From Candidatus Aquabacterium excrementipullorum (lineage in GTDB: Bacteria > Pseudomonadota > Gammaproteobacteria > Burkholderiales > Burkholderiaceae_C): DNA of 64,000 nucleotides. Position 1 is the stretch's first letter; each line of letters starts with the position of its first letter. Positions 8,212 through 17,026 of this stretch are shown here, in pieces. The translations under genes and the position numbers were made by a program. The stretch lies in assembly GCA_019112875.1 (NCBI GenBank), contig DXIO01000010.1, positions 1-64,000 on the forward strand. Reading direction: 5' to 3'. The notes below the pieces were generated by a model that ran no database searches, had not been told where the DNA came from, and saw only the letters and a program-made list of their open reading frames with translations.

Positions 8212-8943
8212 ATGATCATCTCGTCCAACCGACAAGGCCGCCGTGCATGGTGGCTGGGAGGCGCCACCGTGGCCGGTGCGATGCTGGCCTGGGGCGTGGT
8301 CGCCCTGACCGATCATGGCGGCGATTCCGCAACCGGGCGACCCCCTGCCTCGCCCTCGCTCCACGGGGCGGGGTGGGGGCCCGTCGCTGCTCAGGAACCC
8401 GCCGCGCCGGTCGATGGCGGCGCACAAGGCACGCTGCCTGTGCCCACGCCCGTCACGGGCACCATCGGCCCGGTCGGCAACTGGCATGTGCAGCCCTTCC
8501 GCGCCGATGCGCAGGGGCAATTGGTACTGGATGCCAGCACGCAGCGCACGCTGGAGCAGGTGCATGCCTTCAATGGCCCCGAGGACCTGGCCCATGCTGC
8601 GGAGGATGCAGCGGGCACCTTGCCCGAGAAGGCTCGGCGCCAGGCGGTCGAGCTGACCCAGCAGTACGCGCGCTATGAATCGACCTTGCGCCTGGCGGTG
8701 AACCCAGCGCAGGCCCCGGATTCCGTCGACGAGATGGCCGCGCAGTTCAAGGCGATGCAGGCGTTGCGGCAGGAGCAGTTTGGCGATGGCGCAGCGAAGC
8801 GCCTGTTCGGCGAGCAGGAGGCCATCACGGCCCGCCTGATCCAGCTGATGCAGGAAGATGCCGAGCCGCAGGCCTCGCTGGAAGACAAGGCGGCACGGGC
8901 TCAGGCCAAGCTGTCGGCCGAGCGCACGGCAGCCGGGTCTTGA
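8212..8943 (+). CDS. Membrane-anchored protein resembling a lipase-specific foldase (Lif), short form
   Basis: Protein of 243 residues with an N-terminal membrane anchor (about 13-33), a Pro/Ala/Gly-rich linker to about residue 85, and a helical charged C-terminal part. The region LVLDASTQRTLEQVHAFNGPE (104-124) sits where lipase foldases carry the RxxFDYxLSAxGE motif and is a degenerate version of it. Later blocks LRQEQFGDGAAKRLFGEQEA and SLEDKAARAQ resemble Lif helices. Classical foldases have about 340 residues, so this one is shortened. It begins 19 bases after the esterase stop codon and is probably co-transcribed with it. Role as a periplasmic folding helper is an inference from family resemblance and position; a protein of unknown function is the alternative. 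Confidence 0.6.
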   Translation: MIISSNRQGRRAWWLGGATVAGAMLAWGVVALTDHGGDSATGRPPASPSLHGAGWGPVAAQEPAAPVDGGAQGTLPVPTPVTGTIGPVGNWHVQPFRADAQGQLVLDASTQRTLEQVHAFNGPEDLAHAAEDAAGTLPEKARRQAVELTQQYARYESTLRLAVNPAQAPDSVDEMAAQFKAMQALRQEQFGDGAAKRLFGEQEAITARLIQLMQEDAEPQASLEDKAARAQAKLSAERTAAGS

Positions 8944-8958
8944 TGATGCTTGCGCCAA

Positions 8959-8984
8959 TGGGCCGCGTGTGAAGCGGTGGCCCA
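8959..8984. terminator. Possible bidirectional terminator between convergent genes
   Basis: TGGGCC and GGCCCA form the outer stem of a GC-rich hairpin in the 50-base gap between the foldase-like gene and the convergent metallopeptidase gene. There is no clear T-tract on either side, so this is a weak call. Confidence 0.3.
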
Positions 8985-8993
8985 GCCGATGTG

Positions 8994-10082
8994 TCAGTCC
9001 AGCGGCGTGGACAAGCCGGCCAGCGTGGCCTGCATCACCTCGCGAGCCTGTGTCAGCACCTGCTGCTTCCAGTCATCGGTCTCGACATAGAAGGCGGCGC
9101 GCAAGGCCTGCTTGATGCGACGGCGCTGGGCATCGCCGGTCTGAGGATGGTTTTCCAGCCACTGCTCGGCACGCAAGGCGTTGAGTACCTGGCGGCCCGG
9201 CACGGTGCCGTATTCCAGCGTCATGCCGTTGTACTGGGCCTGCGGGCATTCGGCCATCACGGCCTGGTCCAGCATGCCGGCGCCAGCGCTCGACGAGGTG
9301 TCGCCCTCCAGGCTGCTGGTCACGCGCGGGCCCCACCATTGGCGCGCACGCGCCAGCGAAGGCTCGTCGAGCACCCCTTTGTAGATGTACTCGGCGATGC
9401 CGCTGGGCCCCAGGCCCGTGTGCACGTCGATCCAGCCGATGCGCCGGCAGCGCTGCCCGTGCTCGCGAAGGATCTGGCGCACCTGCAGGTTGCTCCACGT
9501 GGGTGCCTGACCGCCATAGAACAGGCCACTCGGATCCTGGTTCTGTCCAGCCGAGATCGCCGCCTGCACCGTCTGGCGGCCGTGGCGCAGCGCATGGGTG
9601 AGGATGCCCAGTGTGCTGGCCAGTGTCGGCGGGCACCGTTTCGGCATCAGCATCGGCGCGATCGCCGTGTACGCGGTGTTCTCGGGCAGCGGCTGGCTGA
9701 AATCGCGGAAGTTGCGGTTCAGATCGACGTTCTCGTGCGTGACACGCCGCTCCCACGAGAAGCCATAGGGGTTCAGCGCATGCAGGTACAGCACGGCCAG
9801 GCCTTGGCGCTGGCACTGCGCGTGCCACTCGTCGCTGCGCAGCAGGTCGATCTGCACGGCCGAGCCGCAGAAGCCTTCGATGCCATGGCAGCCGCTGCTG
9901 ACCACCAGCAGGTTCTCGGCGTCCGTGGGGCCCAGGCGGGCCACGTCGATGGCCAGCGTCTCGCCATCGCGCCCGGTCATCGGGTGGAGGTGCGATTGCA
10001 CGGCCAGGTCGCGGCGGCCGCAGGCGCGCAGGAACTTGTCGCGCGCCTCGTCGTAGCTGGCGGAAAAGCTGTCGAGCTTCAT
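8994..10082 (-). CDS. M14-like zinc metallopeptidase (DUF2817 type)
   Basis: Predicted zinc-dependent carboxypeptidase-fold hydrolase of 362 residues without a signal peptide, so cytoplasmic. Candidate zinc ligands are His67 and Glu70 (in CHGIEGFCGS) and His221 (in IDVHTG). Glu290 (in NGMTLEYGT) fits the catalytic base. LNRNF at about 121-125 matches the substrate-binding Asn/Arg region of M14 enzymes. The start at 10082 lies four bases after the stop codon of the CapA-like gene, with GAG-rich sequence before it; an upstream in-frame ATG at 10133 would sit inside that gene. It is the last gene of a porin-MFS-CapA-peptidase run, suggesting cleavage of an imported amide or peptide-like compound (inference). 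Confidence 0.75.
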   Translation of the reverse strand: MKLDSFSASYDEARDKFLRACGRRDLAVQSHLHPMTGRDGETLAIDVARLGPTDAENLLVVSSGCHGIEGFCGSAVQIDLLRSDEWHAQCQRQGLAVLYLHALNPYGFSWERRVTHENVDLNRNFRDFSQPLPENTAYTAIAPMLMPKRCPPTLASTLGILTHALRHGRQTVQAAISAGQNQDPSGLFYGGQAPTWSNLQVRQILREHGQRCRRIGWIDVHTGLGPSGIAEYIYKGVLDEPSLARARQWWGPRVTSSLEGDTSSSAGAGMLDQAVMAECPQAQYNGMTLEYGTVPGRQVLNALRAEQWLENHPQTGDAQRRRIKQALRAAFYVETDDWKQQVLTQAREVMQATLAGLSTPLD

Positions 10083-10086
10083 CGTG

Positions 10087-11556
10087 TCACTCACCCAGCT
10101 CCACATGGCCGACGCTGCTGGCCTGGCCATCAATGGTCACCGCGTCGATGCGGATGCGCGTGCCGAAGTCGGCCGACAGCGTCTGCAGGCGCTGGAGGAT
10201 GCGGCGGGCCTGTTGCTGGTTTTCATCGGTGTCCATGGCCAGGCGCGGGATGCCACGGTCCGCGTCACGCCTGTCGAAGCCCAGTTCGATCGGGTGCAGC
10301 AGCATGGCTTTCAGACGGCCATCGGCCTTGAAGTGGCACTCGGCGATCACGCTCTCGAACCAGATCGGGTCGGAGAAGATGCCGACCACGCGCTTCCACT
10401 CCAGGAACTCGGCGGGCGTGGAGATGCGCGGGTTGGTGATGCCCTTGGGGCCTATCAGGGCCTCGGCCGCCATCCACTGCTGCTCCTGCCATTCGTCTGG
10501 CGGGATCACCTGCTGGCTGTTGTCCATGAAGCAGAAGTTGCCCAGCGAGTACATCAGCGGCTTGCCCTTGTAGACCTCGATGCCGCGGATCTGGTGCGGG
10601 CCGTGGCCGCAGAGCATGTCGGCGCCGGTGTCCACCCACTGGCGCGCCATCGCGGGCAGGTAGTTGGGCACTTCGGTGGTGAAGTTGTCGGGCTCGTGCG
10701 TGTGCTGCGCCACGATGGTGAAGTCCGACGTCTGCTTGGCCTGGCGCAGGTGGCGCTGGATCTCGGCCTGGTCACGCTTGTCCGCCTCGTGCACGATTCG
10801 CAGCGAACCGGGCGCGGCTGTCGGATCCACGCGGTAGTGCAGCGCCATGCCCAGATGCACGCTGTGCTCGCCATACAAGGCCTTGAGCAGGTGGTGATCC
10901 TGGAAGGCCTCTTGCGCATTGAGCCGCTTGAGCACGGCGAAGTCTTCGGCGCTAACCAGCCGGTGCGGCGTGGCGTGCAGCGGGTTCAGGCCGGGGCGCG
11001 GCGGTACCACGCCGAGGCCGTCATTGGCCGGCGCGTTGGCCTCGAAGGTGGTGGCGTAAGACACCAGCGACACGCGAGCCTTGTCGGTGTCCAGGAAGGC
11101 GGGCGCGCGCGCGGCGCTCAGGCTGTCGCCCGTGCCGGCGTGCACGATACCAGCCTCGTCCAGCAGGGCGTTGGTCTGGCGCAAGCCGGCCACGCCCCAA
11201 TCCAGCGCGTGGTTGTTGGCGCGGGCCATCAGGTTGAAGCCCATCGAGGCCAGGTCGGCCGGCGCGGCCGGATCGCTCAGCAGCCACGCGAAACCGGATT
11301 CGGCCTCGGGGTAGCCATCGTAGGTCTTGAGGTCGATGGCCGAGCCTTCGTAATTGCCCACGACCACGTCGCCGCGTTGCAGGATGGCGAGCAGCGCGGG
11401 CGACTTGCGCGCCAGCTTGGCGCGGATCGCGTGGGTGATGATGATGTCGCCCACGGCGACCACGCAGAAGCCGTCTTCGACATCGGCCTCGCGCCAGTTG
11501 CTCTGGAGTTCGAGGCGTTCGGGCCGCTGCTGCGGCGCCTTGACACGTTGGTGCAT
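10087..11556 (-). CDS. CapA-family (poly-gamma-glutamate synthesis type) metallophosphoesterase-fold protein
   Basis: Protein of 489 residues with the CapA motif series: VAVGDIIIT near the N-terminus, GNYEGS, ARANNHALDWG, VAQHTHEP and GHGPHQIRGIEVYKGKPLMYSLGNF. These supply the metal-binding Asp, Asn and His residues of the calcineurin-like fold. No signal peptide or membrane anchor is visible, unlike capsule-linked CapA proteins, which favours a soluble cytoplasmic enzyme. No other capsule genes are present. It is encoded between an MFS carrier and an M14-like peptidase, so a catabolic or modifying role on an imported substrate is more likely than capsule synthesis (inference). Confidence 0.8.
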   Translation of the reverse strand: MHQRVKAPQQRPERLELQSNWREADVEDGFCVVAVGDIIITHAIRAKLARKSPALLAILQRGDVVVGNYEGSAIDLKTYDGYPEAESGFAWLLSDPAAPADLASMGFNLMARANNHALDWGVAGLRQTNALLDEAGIVHAGTGDSLSAARAPAFLDTDKARVSLVSYATTFEANAPANDGLGVVPPRPGLNPLHATPHRLVSAEDFAVLKRLNAQEAFQDHHLLKALYGEHSVHLGMALHYRVDPTAAPGSLRIVHEADKRDQAEIQRHLRQAKQTSDFTIVAQHTHEPDNFTTEVPNYLPAMARQWVDTGADMLCGHGPHQIRGIEVYKGKPLMYSLGNFCFMDNSQQVIPPDEWQEQQWMAAEALIGPKGITNPRISTPAEFLEWKRVVGIFSDPIWFESVIAECHFKADGRLKAMLLHPIELGFDRRDADRGIPRLAMDTDENQQQARRILQRLQTLSADFGTRIRIDAVTIDGQASSVGHVELGE

Positions 11557-11571
11557 GAGAAAACTCTGTGC

Positions 11572-12870
11572 TCAGGCCTGGCTTTGCGTGGCTGGCCCGG
11601 AAGGTGAAGGAGAAGAAGCGCCGGCCAGCTCGCGGCGCGTGCGTTCCGGATCGATCAGCAGCCAGCCCACCGCGCCGCCCACGATCAGCGCCAGGCCGAA
11701 CAGGCCGATGGCCAGCTCGAAGCCCTGCGCGATGTCGCCGCCCGCGCGGGCCACCGAATGGCCCACCAGGTGCGGCGCGAGCATGCCGGCGCTGGTCATC
11801 AGCCCGATGTGGATGGCCAGCAGGCTGCCGCGCTGGCGCTCCGGCGCCATGTAGGCCACGATGCTGTTGGCGAAGGCCGGCAGCAGGTTCATCAGCATCG
11901 CGCCGACCATGAACAGGCCCAGCGTCATCGCCATGCCCTGGTGCGCGAAGCCCATGGCGGTCAGCGCCAGGCCCGAGCCCAGGCAGGCCAGCATGGGCGG
12001 CGCCACCATGGCCCAGCGCACCGAGGCGCCATGCTTGAGCGCGCGCTGCGACACGCCGGACACCAGCAGGTTCAGCACGATCACGCCCACGGTGGCGGCC
12101 ATCACCACGTAGCCCGACTCCATGGGCTTCATGCCCAGGCCGCGCTGCAGGTACACCGGCACCCAGCTGTAGATCAGCGCGGTGGGCAGGTAGCTGCAGA
12201 AACCCGCCACGGTCGTGAACACGAAGGTGCGGTTGAGCAGGAGCTTGCGATAGGGTAGACCGCCCGGTGCGGCGGCATCCCCGATGGCTTCGACATGCGT
12301 GCCCTCACGCCCGAACAGCTGCCACAGCAGCAGCCAGACCAGGCCCACGCCGGCCAGCATCAGGTAGGCCGTGCGCCAGCCCATCTTCTGGATCACCAGC
12401 GGCAGCGCCACGGCGCCCGCGATGGCACCCAGCATGATCGCCACCTGGATCAGCGCCGAGGGCAGCACGCGCTCGCGTGGCACGTACCACTTGAAGCAGG
12501 CGTGCTGCGTCACGGCCGTGCCCGGGCCGCAGCCCGCGCCCAGCAGCATGCGGCTGCCCACCAGGGCGATGAAGCTGCTGCTCGCGGCGGTCAACAGCTG
12601 CGCCAGCATCCACACCAGCGACATGCCGGCCAGGATCCAGCGCGTGGGCAGCCGGTTGGCCAGGAAGCCCACCAGCACGCCCGACACCGAGTACAGGAAG
12701 AAGAAGGCGCTGCCGACGAAGCCGAACTGCTCCGGCGTGAGATGCAGCTCGTCGATGATCTGCGGCCCGGCGAAGGCGAAGATCGTCTTGTCGAGCACGC
12801 TGATGACCATCACGGCCATCAGCAGCGCCACGACCAGCGCACGCCGGGGAGAGCTAGGGGTGGTGGACAT
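11572..12870 (-). CDS. MFS transporter, probable anion:cation symporter (ACS) type
   Basis: Twelve-helix major facilitator of 432 residues. The N-terminal VLDKTIFAFAGPQIIDELHL and GFLANRLPTRWIL (an A-loop variant of GxxxDRxxRR) place it near the ACS group, whose members move organic acid anions such as hexuronates and phthalate. It starts 30 bases after the porin stop codon and ends 15 bases before the CapA-like start, so it is in the middle of a four-gene unit. Probably the inner-membrane importer for the compound that enters through the porin. Confidence 0.85.
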   Translation of the reverse strand: MSTTPSSPRRALVVALLMAVMVISVLDKTIFAFAGPQIIDELHLTPEQFGFVGSAFFFLYSVSGVLVGFLANRLPTRWILAGMSLVWMLAQLLTAASSSFIALVGSRMLLGAGCGPGTAVTQHACFKWYVPRERVLPSALIQVAIMLGAIAGAVALPLVIQKMGWRTAYLMLAGVGLVWLLLWQLFGREGTHVEAIGDAAAPGGLPYRKLLLNRTFVFTTVAGFCSYLPTALIYSWVPVYLQRGLGMKPMESGYVVMAATVGVIVLNLLVSGVSQRALKHGASVRWAMVAPPMLACLGSGLALTAMGFAHQGMAMTLGLFMVGAMLMNLLPAFANSIVAYMAPERQRGSLLAIHIGLMTSAGMLAPHLVGHSVARAGGDIAQGFELAIGLFGLALIVGGAVGWLLIDPERTRRELAGASSPSPSGPATQSQA

Positions 12871-12900
12871 GGCGCGGGCCGATCAGGTCAGAAGTGTCGA

Positions 12901-14100
12901 TCAGAAGTGGTAGTACAGGCCAACCGACGCGGTGCGCGACTCGATGCCGAGCTGCGCGTTGGACGAGCCCGATTGCAGCGGCAGGCTGGCGTTGTTCAGG
13001 ATGATGGTCGAGGCGCCGTAGTTGCGCAGCACGCCGGCGCGCGCGTACAGGCCCACGCGACGCGAGAACTCGTAGTCGTAGCCGGCCATCAGGCCCAGCG
13101 CCGAGCTGCTGACCTCTTCTTGCGTGGCGGTGTTGCGCACGCCGTCGGTGTCGCGGTAGACCAGCGACAGGCGCCAGGTGTGGCGGTCCTGCGGCAGGAT
13201 CGCGCCCAGCGAGTACACCGTGGCCGTGCCGCCGTTGGCGATCTTCACGGCCGACTGGTTCACCGCCAGCGACAGCACCAGATCACCCGCGTCGTAGATG
13301 CCGGCGATGCCGGTCACGTCGGTGCGCACCTCGGCCAGCGTGGTGGCGTTCAGCCCCCACACCTGGTTGTAGCTGGCGGCCGCGTACCAGGGGCCGTTCA
13401 CGTAGGTGGTCACGGCGCCCTGGTTGTAGATCTTGGTGCCGGTGGTGCCCTGGGCGCCCGGCGCGTACAGCACCTTCATGTCGAAACCACCGAAGCGCGG
13501 CGACAGGTAGCTGATGGCGCGCGGCACGCGCGTGGTGACCTGCGTGGCGCCGTTGCCCAGGTCGCTGTTGAGGCCCACGCTGGTGATGCCGGAGGTGTAG
13601 CGGCTTTTTTGCACGATGGCGCTGGCCAGCCAGTAGCTCATCGAGTTGGTGGTGACCAGACCATACGGATCCACGAACAGCGGCAGGGTCACGCCCAACT
13701 GGTTGCCCAGGCGCAGCGTGCCCCAGCTCGTCGACTTCAGGCCGACCCACGAGCCACGGTCGTAGAAGGTGCTGCCGCTGGCGCCCGTGTCGGCCTTGAT
13801 CGAGCTTTCCAGCATGAACTCGGCGCGCAGGCCGCCACCCAGGTCCTCGCGGCCATAGAAGCCCAGCTTGGAGGTGTAGGCGCCGCCGCTCTGCATGTTG
13901 GTCAGGCCCTCGGCGTGCTCGGCCTTCACGTAGTTTGCGCTCAGGTCCACCGTGCCGTAGATGGTGACCTTGCCGTCGGCACCGGCGCCGCTGAACTCGG
14001 GGTACTTGGCCAGCTGCTTGTACAGATAGGGCTCGGCTTGGGCGGGCAGGGCGGCCGCGCTGACGAACAGCCCGGCCAGGACGGCGTGGTACTTCTTCAT
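12901..14100 (-). CDS. Outer-membrane porin, Gram-negative (betaproteobacterial) general porin type
   Basis: Outer-membrane beta-barrel of 399 residues. The signal peptide MKKYHAVLAGLFVSAAALPAQA precedes a mature start and the early strand VTIYGTVDLSANYV typical of OmpC-like betaproteobacterial porins. The protein ends in a C-terminal aromatic residue (YYHF), the usual BAM assembly signal. The start at 14100 is supported by the signal peptide; the longer in-frame reading to 14244 would bury it. First gene of the unit facing the LysR gene at 14250, with a palindrome between them. Confidence 0.9.
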   Translation of the reverse strand: MKKYHAVLAGLFVSAAALPAQAEPYLYKQLAKYPEFSGAGADGKVTIYGTVDLSANYVKAEHAEGLTNMQSGGAYTSKLGFYGREDLGGGLRAEFMLESSIKADTGASGSTFYDRGSWVGLKSTSWGTLRLGNQLGVTLPLFVDPYGLVTTNSMSYWLASAIVQKSRYTSGITSVGLNSDLGNGATQVTTRVPRAISYLSPRFGGFDMKVLYAPGAQGTTGTKIYNQGAVTTYVNGPWYAAASYNQVWGLNATTLAEVRTDVTGIAGIYDAGDLVLSLAVNQSAVKIANGGTATVYSLGAILPQDRHTWRLSLVYRDTDGVRNTATQEEVSSSALGLMAGYDYEFSRRVGLYARAGVLRNYGASTIILNNASLPLQSGSSNAQLGIESRTASVGLYYHF

Positions 14101-14187
14101 GGGGTGGTGCGGAAGTGGGGTTGGGGAATGAGGTCTGCAAAGGACCACCGCACTTTGATGAAGCAGGTAAGAAATGACAATAAAAAT

Positions 14188-14207
14188 ATGGTTATAGTAA
14201 TAACCAT
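14188..14207. promoter_or_regulatory. Perfect palindrome in the porin/LysR divergent promoter region
   Basis: ATGGTTAT, four bases and ATAACCAT form a perfect palindrome with eight-base arms, inside an AT-rich stretch (about 14157-14220) in otherwise GC-rich DNA. It contains the T-N11-A spacing expected of LysR-type operators. It lies 88 bases upstream of the porin start and 43 bases upstream of the LysR start, and is likely the binding site through which the LysR protein controls itself and the porin unit. Confidence 0.65.
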
Positions 14208-14249
14208 TGTTTATTGGTTTGCGGGCATGGCCCCACGCCGCCACGCCCC

Positions 14250-15158
14250 ATGAAGCACCACCAGCTGACTGCCCTGGTCGCCGTGGCCGATCACGGCGGC
14301 ATCAACGCGGCCGCGCGCGCCCTGCACCTCACCCAGCCCGCCATCACCAAGGCCATCAAGGACCTGGAGGCCGAGCTGGGCATCGTGCTGCTGGTGCGCC
14401 AGACGCGCGGCGTGACGCTCACGCCCGAGGGGCAGACCTTGCTGGCCCGCGCCCGCCTGATCGTGCGCGAACTTGAGCGCGCCGAGGAAGACATGGGCCT
14501 GCTCAAAGGCCAGCGCGGCGGCAAGCTGGTGATCGGCGTCACGCCGCTGGCGGGCCTGACCATCGTGCCCAAGGCCTTCGCGCGTTTCAGGCAGGCCTGG
14601 CCCGAAGTCGAACTGAACTTCATCGAGTTCACCTCCGAGCAGATCGTCGAGAACCTGCGCAACGGCACGCTCGATGTCGCCGTGGGCGCGGCCACCGGCC
14701 GCCACGGCGATGCGCCCGTGCAGTGGGAAGAGCTTTTCTCGCTGCCCACCTCGCTGGCCGTGCACCGTGACAGCCCGCTGGCCGCCAGCACCACGCTGGC
14801 CGAACTGCAGCACGCCGAGTGGATCCACGCGGACATCACGGATCGCTTCCCAGCCTTTTTGAGCGCCCTCTTCGAAAGCCAGGACCTGCCGCCGCCACGG
14901 CGTGTCACGCGCTGCACCTCGCAGGCGCTGTTCCACAGCCTGGCCATGCAGAACGACGTGGTCTTCTTCTGGTCGCTGTTCGCGATCGGCATGCCGATGC
15001 TGCGCGAGCGCTTCAAGGCCCTGCCGTTGACAGCCGACCTGCCGCGCCTGAGCATGAGCCTGCTGGTGCGCGAGGACAGCATGCTTACGCGCGCGGCCGA
15101 TTACTTCGCGCGCTGCATCCGCGAGGTGGCCCGCGAGGAGTGGACCGCGCTGGATTGA
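14250..15158 (+). CDS. LysR-type transcriptional regulator
   Basis: Regulator of 302 residues with an N-terminal winged helix-turn-helix (HHGGINAAARALHLTQPAITKAIKDLEAELG at roughly 14-45, given here as a region) and a C-terminal type II periplasmic-binding-like effector domain. Divergent from the porin-MFS-CapA-peptidase unit, the classical arrangement for a LysR activator of a catabolic operon. The ATG at 14250 is preferred to the in-frame GTG or ATG codons further upstream because the sequence from here (MKHHQLTALVAVADHG) is the standard family opening. Confidence 0.9.
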   Translation: MKHHQLTALVAVADHGGINAAARALHLTQPAITKAIKDLEAELGIVLLVRQTRGVTLTPEGQTLLARARLIVRELERAEEDMGLLKGQRGGKLVIGVTPLAGLTIVPKAFARFRQAWPEVELNFIEFTSEQIVENLRNGTLDVAVGAATGRHGDAPVQWEELFSLPTSLAVHRDSPLAASTTLAELQHAEWIHADITDRFPAFLSALFESQDLPPPRRVTRCTSQALFHSLAMQNDVVFFWSLFAIGMPMLRERFKALPLTADLPRLSMSLLVREDSMLTRAADYFARCIREVAREEWTALD

Positions 15159-15389
15159 GGCCGGGCCAGATGGCCCACGGCCAGCCATCATCCACGTGAA
15201 TGCGCCCGCATGATGGCGTGCACCACGAATACCAACATGCCCCGCAGGGGCTGCTGCTGCATCAGGGCTTCAAGCCCTAAAGTGCAAGCTCTGCCGAGGC
15301 TTGCGGAGCAGTGCTGTCCGGGCTCATCCCCACCCGGGCCGCGCAGGCCGACCGGTCGCTGACGACAACACAAACGGATCGGAACACGA

Positions 15390-16076
15390 ATGCACGACCC
15401 CACAGACCTCCTGCCCGAGGGTCTGGTGCCGGGAGATCTGTCGATCTCTCGCCGAGACCTCCTGATCGCCGGGGCCGCTTCCGTGGCCGTGACCGGCGCC
15501 ACCGCCGATGCCGACGCGGCCGCCGCCAAGCGAGGCAAGGCCTCCACCAAGGACACGGTGTCCTCCATGATGACGGTGACCTTGCGCGTGAACGGCCAGC
15601 CGCGCGAACTCAAGCTGGACACCCGCACGACCTTGCTCGATGCCTTGCGCGAGCACTTGCACCTCACGGGCACCAAGAAGGGCTGCGACCACGGCCAGTG
15701 CGGTGCCTGCACCGTGATCGTCGATGGCCGGCGCATGAACTCGTGCCTGTCGCTGGCCGTGATGCACGAGGGCGCCGAGGTCACCACCATCGAAGGCCTG
15801 GGCACGCCCGAGCGCCTGCACCCCATGCAGGCCGCCTTCGTCAAGCACGATGGCTACCAGTGCGGCTACTGCACACCGGGCCAGGTGTGCTCGGCCGTGG
15901 CGGTGCTCGACGAGATCCAGCGCGGCGTGCCCAGCCACGTCACCGGCAACCTCAACGAAAAGCCGCTGCTGTCGCCGCTGGAACTGCGCGAGCGCATGAG
16001 CGGCAACATCTGCCGCTGCGGTGCCTACTCCAACATCGTCGATGCGATCACCGAGGTCGCCGGGAGGCCCGCATGA
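15390..16076 (+). CDS. paoA: Aldehyde oxidoreductase small subunit, 2x[2Fe-2S], PaoA-like
   Basis: Iron-sulfur subunit of 228 residues of a xanthine-oxidase-family enzyme. A Tat-type N-terminus (Ser-Arg-Arg-Asp-Leu-Leu at 20-25, then a hydrophobic Ala/Val stretch) indicates export of the folded complex to the periplasm. The plant-type cluster uses Cys99, Cys104, Cys107 and Cys119; the second cluster uses Cys158, Cys161, Cys208 and Cys210. First gene of a three-gene operon; its stop codon overlaps the start of the FAD subunit (ATGA). The 231 bases before it hold no gene and no promoter I can defend. Confidence 0.9.
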   Translation: MHDPTDLLPEGLVPGDLSISRRDLLIAGAASVAVTGATADADAAAAKRGKASTKDTVSSMMTVTLRVNGQPRELKLDTRTTLLDALREHLHLTGTKKGCDHGQCGACTVIVDGRRMNSCLSLAVMHEGAEVTTIEGLGTPERLHPMQAAFVKHDGYQCGYCTPGQVCSAVAVLDEIQRGVPSHVTGNLNEKPLLSPLELRERMSGNICRCGAYSNIVDAITEVAGRPA

Positions 16077-17023
16077 AGCCCTTCAGCTATGAACGCGCGC
16101 GCACGCCGGCCGAGGCCGCCGCCGCGGTGGCGCGCCAGCCCGATGCCAAGTTCATCGCCGGCGGCACCAACCTGCTCGACCTGATGAAGCTGCAGATCGA
16201 GACGCCGGCCCACCTGGTCGATGTGAACCCGCTGGGCCTGGACAGGATCGAGCCTACGCCCGAAGGCGGCCTGCGCATCGGCGCCCTGGTGCGCAACACC
16301 GACCTGGCGGCCGACCCACGCGTGCGCAAGGACTACGCCGTGCTGTCGCGCGCACTGCTGGCGGGCGCCTCGGGCCAGTTGCGCAACCGCGCGACCACGG
16401 CCGGCAACCTGCTGCAACGCACACGCTGCCCCTATTTCTACGACACGCACCAGCCTTGCAACAAGCGCCAGCCTGGCAGCGGCTGCGGCGCCATCGGGGG
16501 CGTGAGCCGCCAGCACGCGGTGATCGGCATCAGCAAGGCCTGCATCGCCACCCACCCGAGCGACATGGCCGTGGCCATGCGCCTGCTCGATGCCACCGTC
16601 GACACGATCAAGCCCGATGGACAGGCGCGCCACATCCCCATCGCCGACTTCCACCGCCTGCCGGGCGACACGCCCCATGTCGAGACGGCGTTGACCCCGG
16701 GCGAGTTGATCACCTCGGTGACCTTGCCCAAGCCGCTGGGCGGCGTGCACGTCTATGAAAAGGTGCGTGACCGCGCCTCCTACGCCTTCGCGCTGGTGTC
16801 CGTGGCCGCCGTGGTGCAGCGCGATGGCAGTGGCCGCGTGGCCGTGGGCGGCATTGCGCACAGGCCCTGGCGCGTGGAGGCGGCCGAGGCAGCCTTGCCG
16901 CAAGGTGCCAAGCCCATGGCCGACCAGTTGCTGGCCGGCGCGCAGCCCACGCACGACAACGCCTTTAAGCTGCCCCTGGTCGAGCGCACGCTGGGCGCGG
17001 TGCTGCAACAAGCGAAGGGCTGA
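16073..17023 (+). CDS. paoB: Aldehyde oxidoreductase FAD-binding subunit, PaoB-like
   Basis: FAD-binding subunit of 316 residues. FAD contacts are expected at [11 protein letters not shown] (residues 29-39) and [10 protein letters not shown] (108-117). Cysteines 119, 129, 138 and 157 fit the extra [4Fe-4S] cluster that distinguishes PaoB-type subunits from ordinary xanthine dehydrogenase medium subunits. It overlaps the small-subunit gene by four bases and ends three bases before the large-subunit gene. Confidence 0.9.
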   Translation: MKPFSYERARTPAEAAAAVARQPDAKFIAGGTNLLDLMKLQIETPAHLVDVNPLGLDRIEPTPEGGLRIGALVRNTDLAADPRVRKDYAVLSRALLAGASGQLRNRATTAGNLLQRTRCPYFYDTHQPCNKRQPGSGCGAIGGVSRQHAVIGISKACIATHPSDMAVAMRLLDATVDTIKPDGQARHIPIADFHRLPGDTPHVETALTPGELITSVTLPKPLGGVHVYEKVRDRASYAFALVSVAAVVQRDGSGRVAVGGIAHRPWRVEAAEAALPQGAKPMADQLLAGAQPTHDNAFKLPLVERTLGAVLQQAKG

Positions 17024-17026
17024 GCC

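Noticed and set aside
10087-11556. Capsule (poly-gamma-glutamate) biosynthesis locus
   Set aside because: Only a CapA-like gene is present; CapB, CapC and export genes are missing, and the protein lacks a membrane anchor.
12295-14253. Open frame of 652 codons on the plus strand
   Set aside because: Antisense to the MFS carrier and porin genes, both of which have clear family features on the minus strand.
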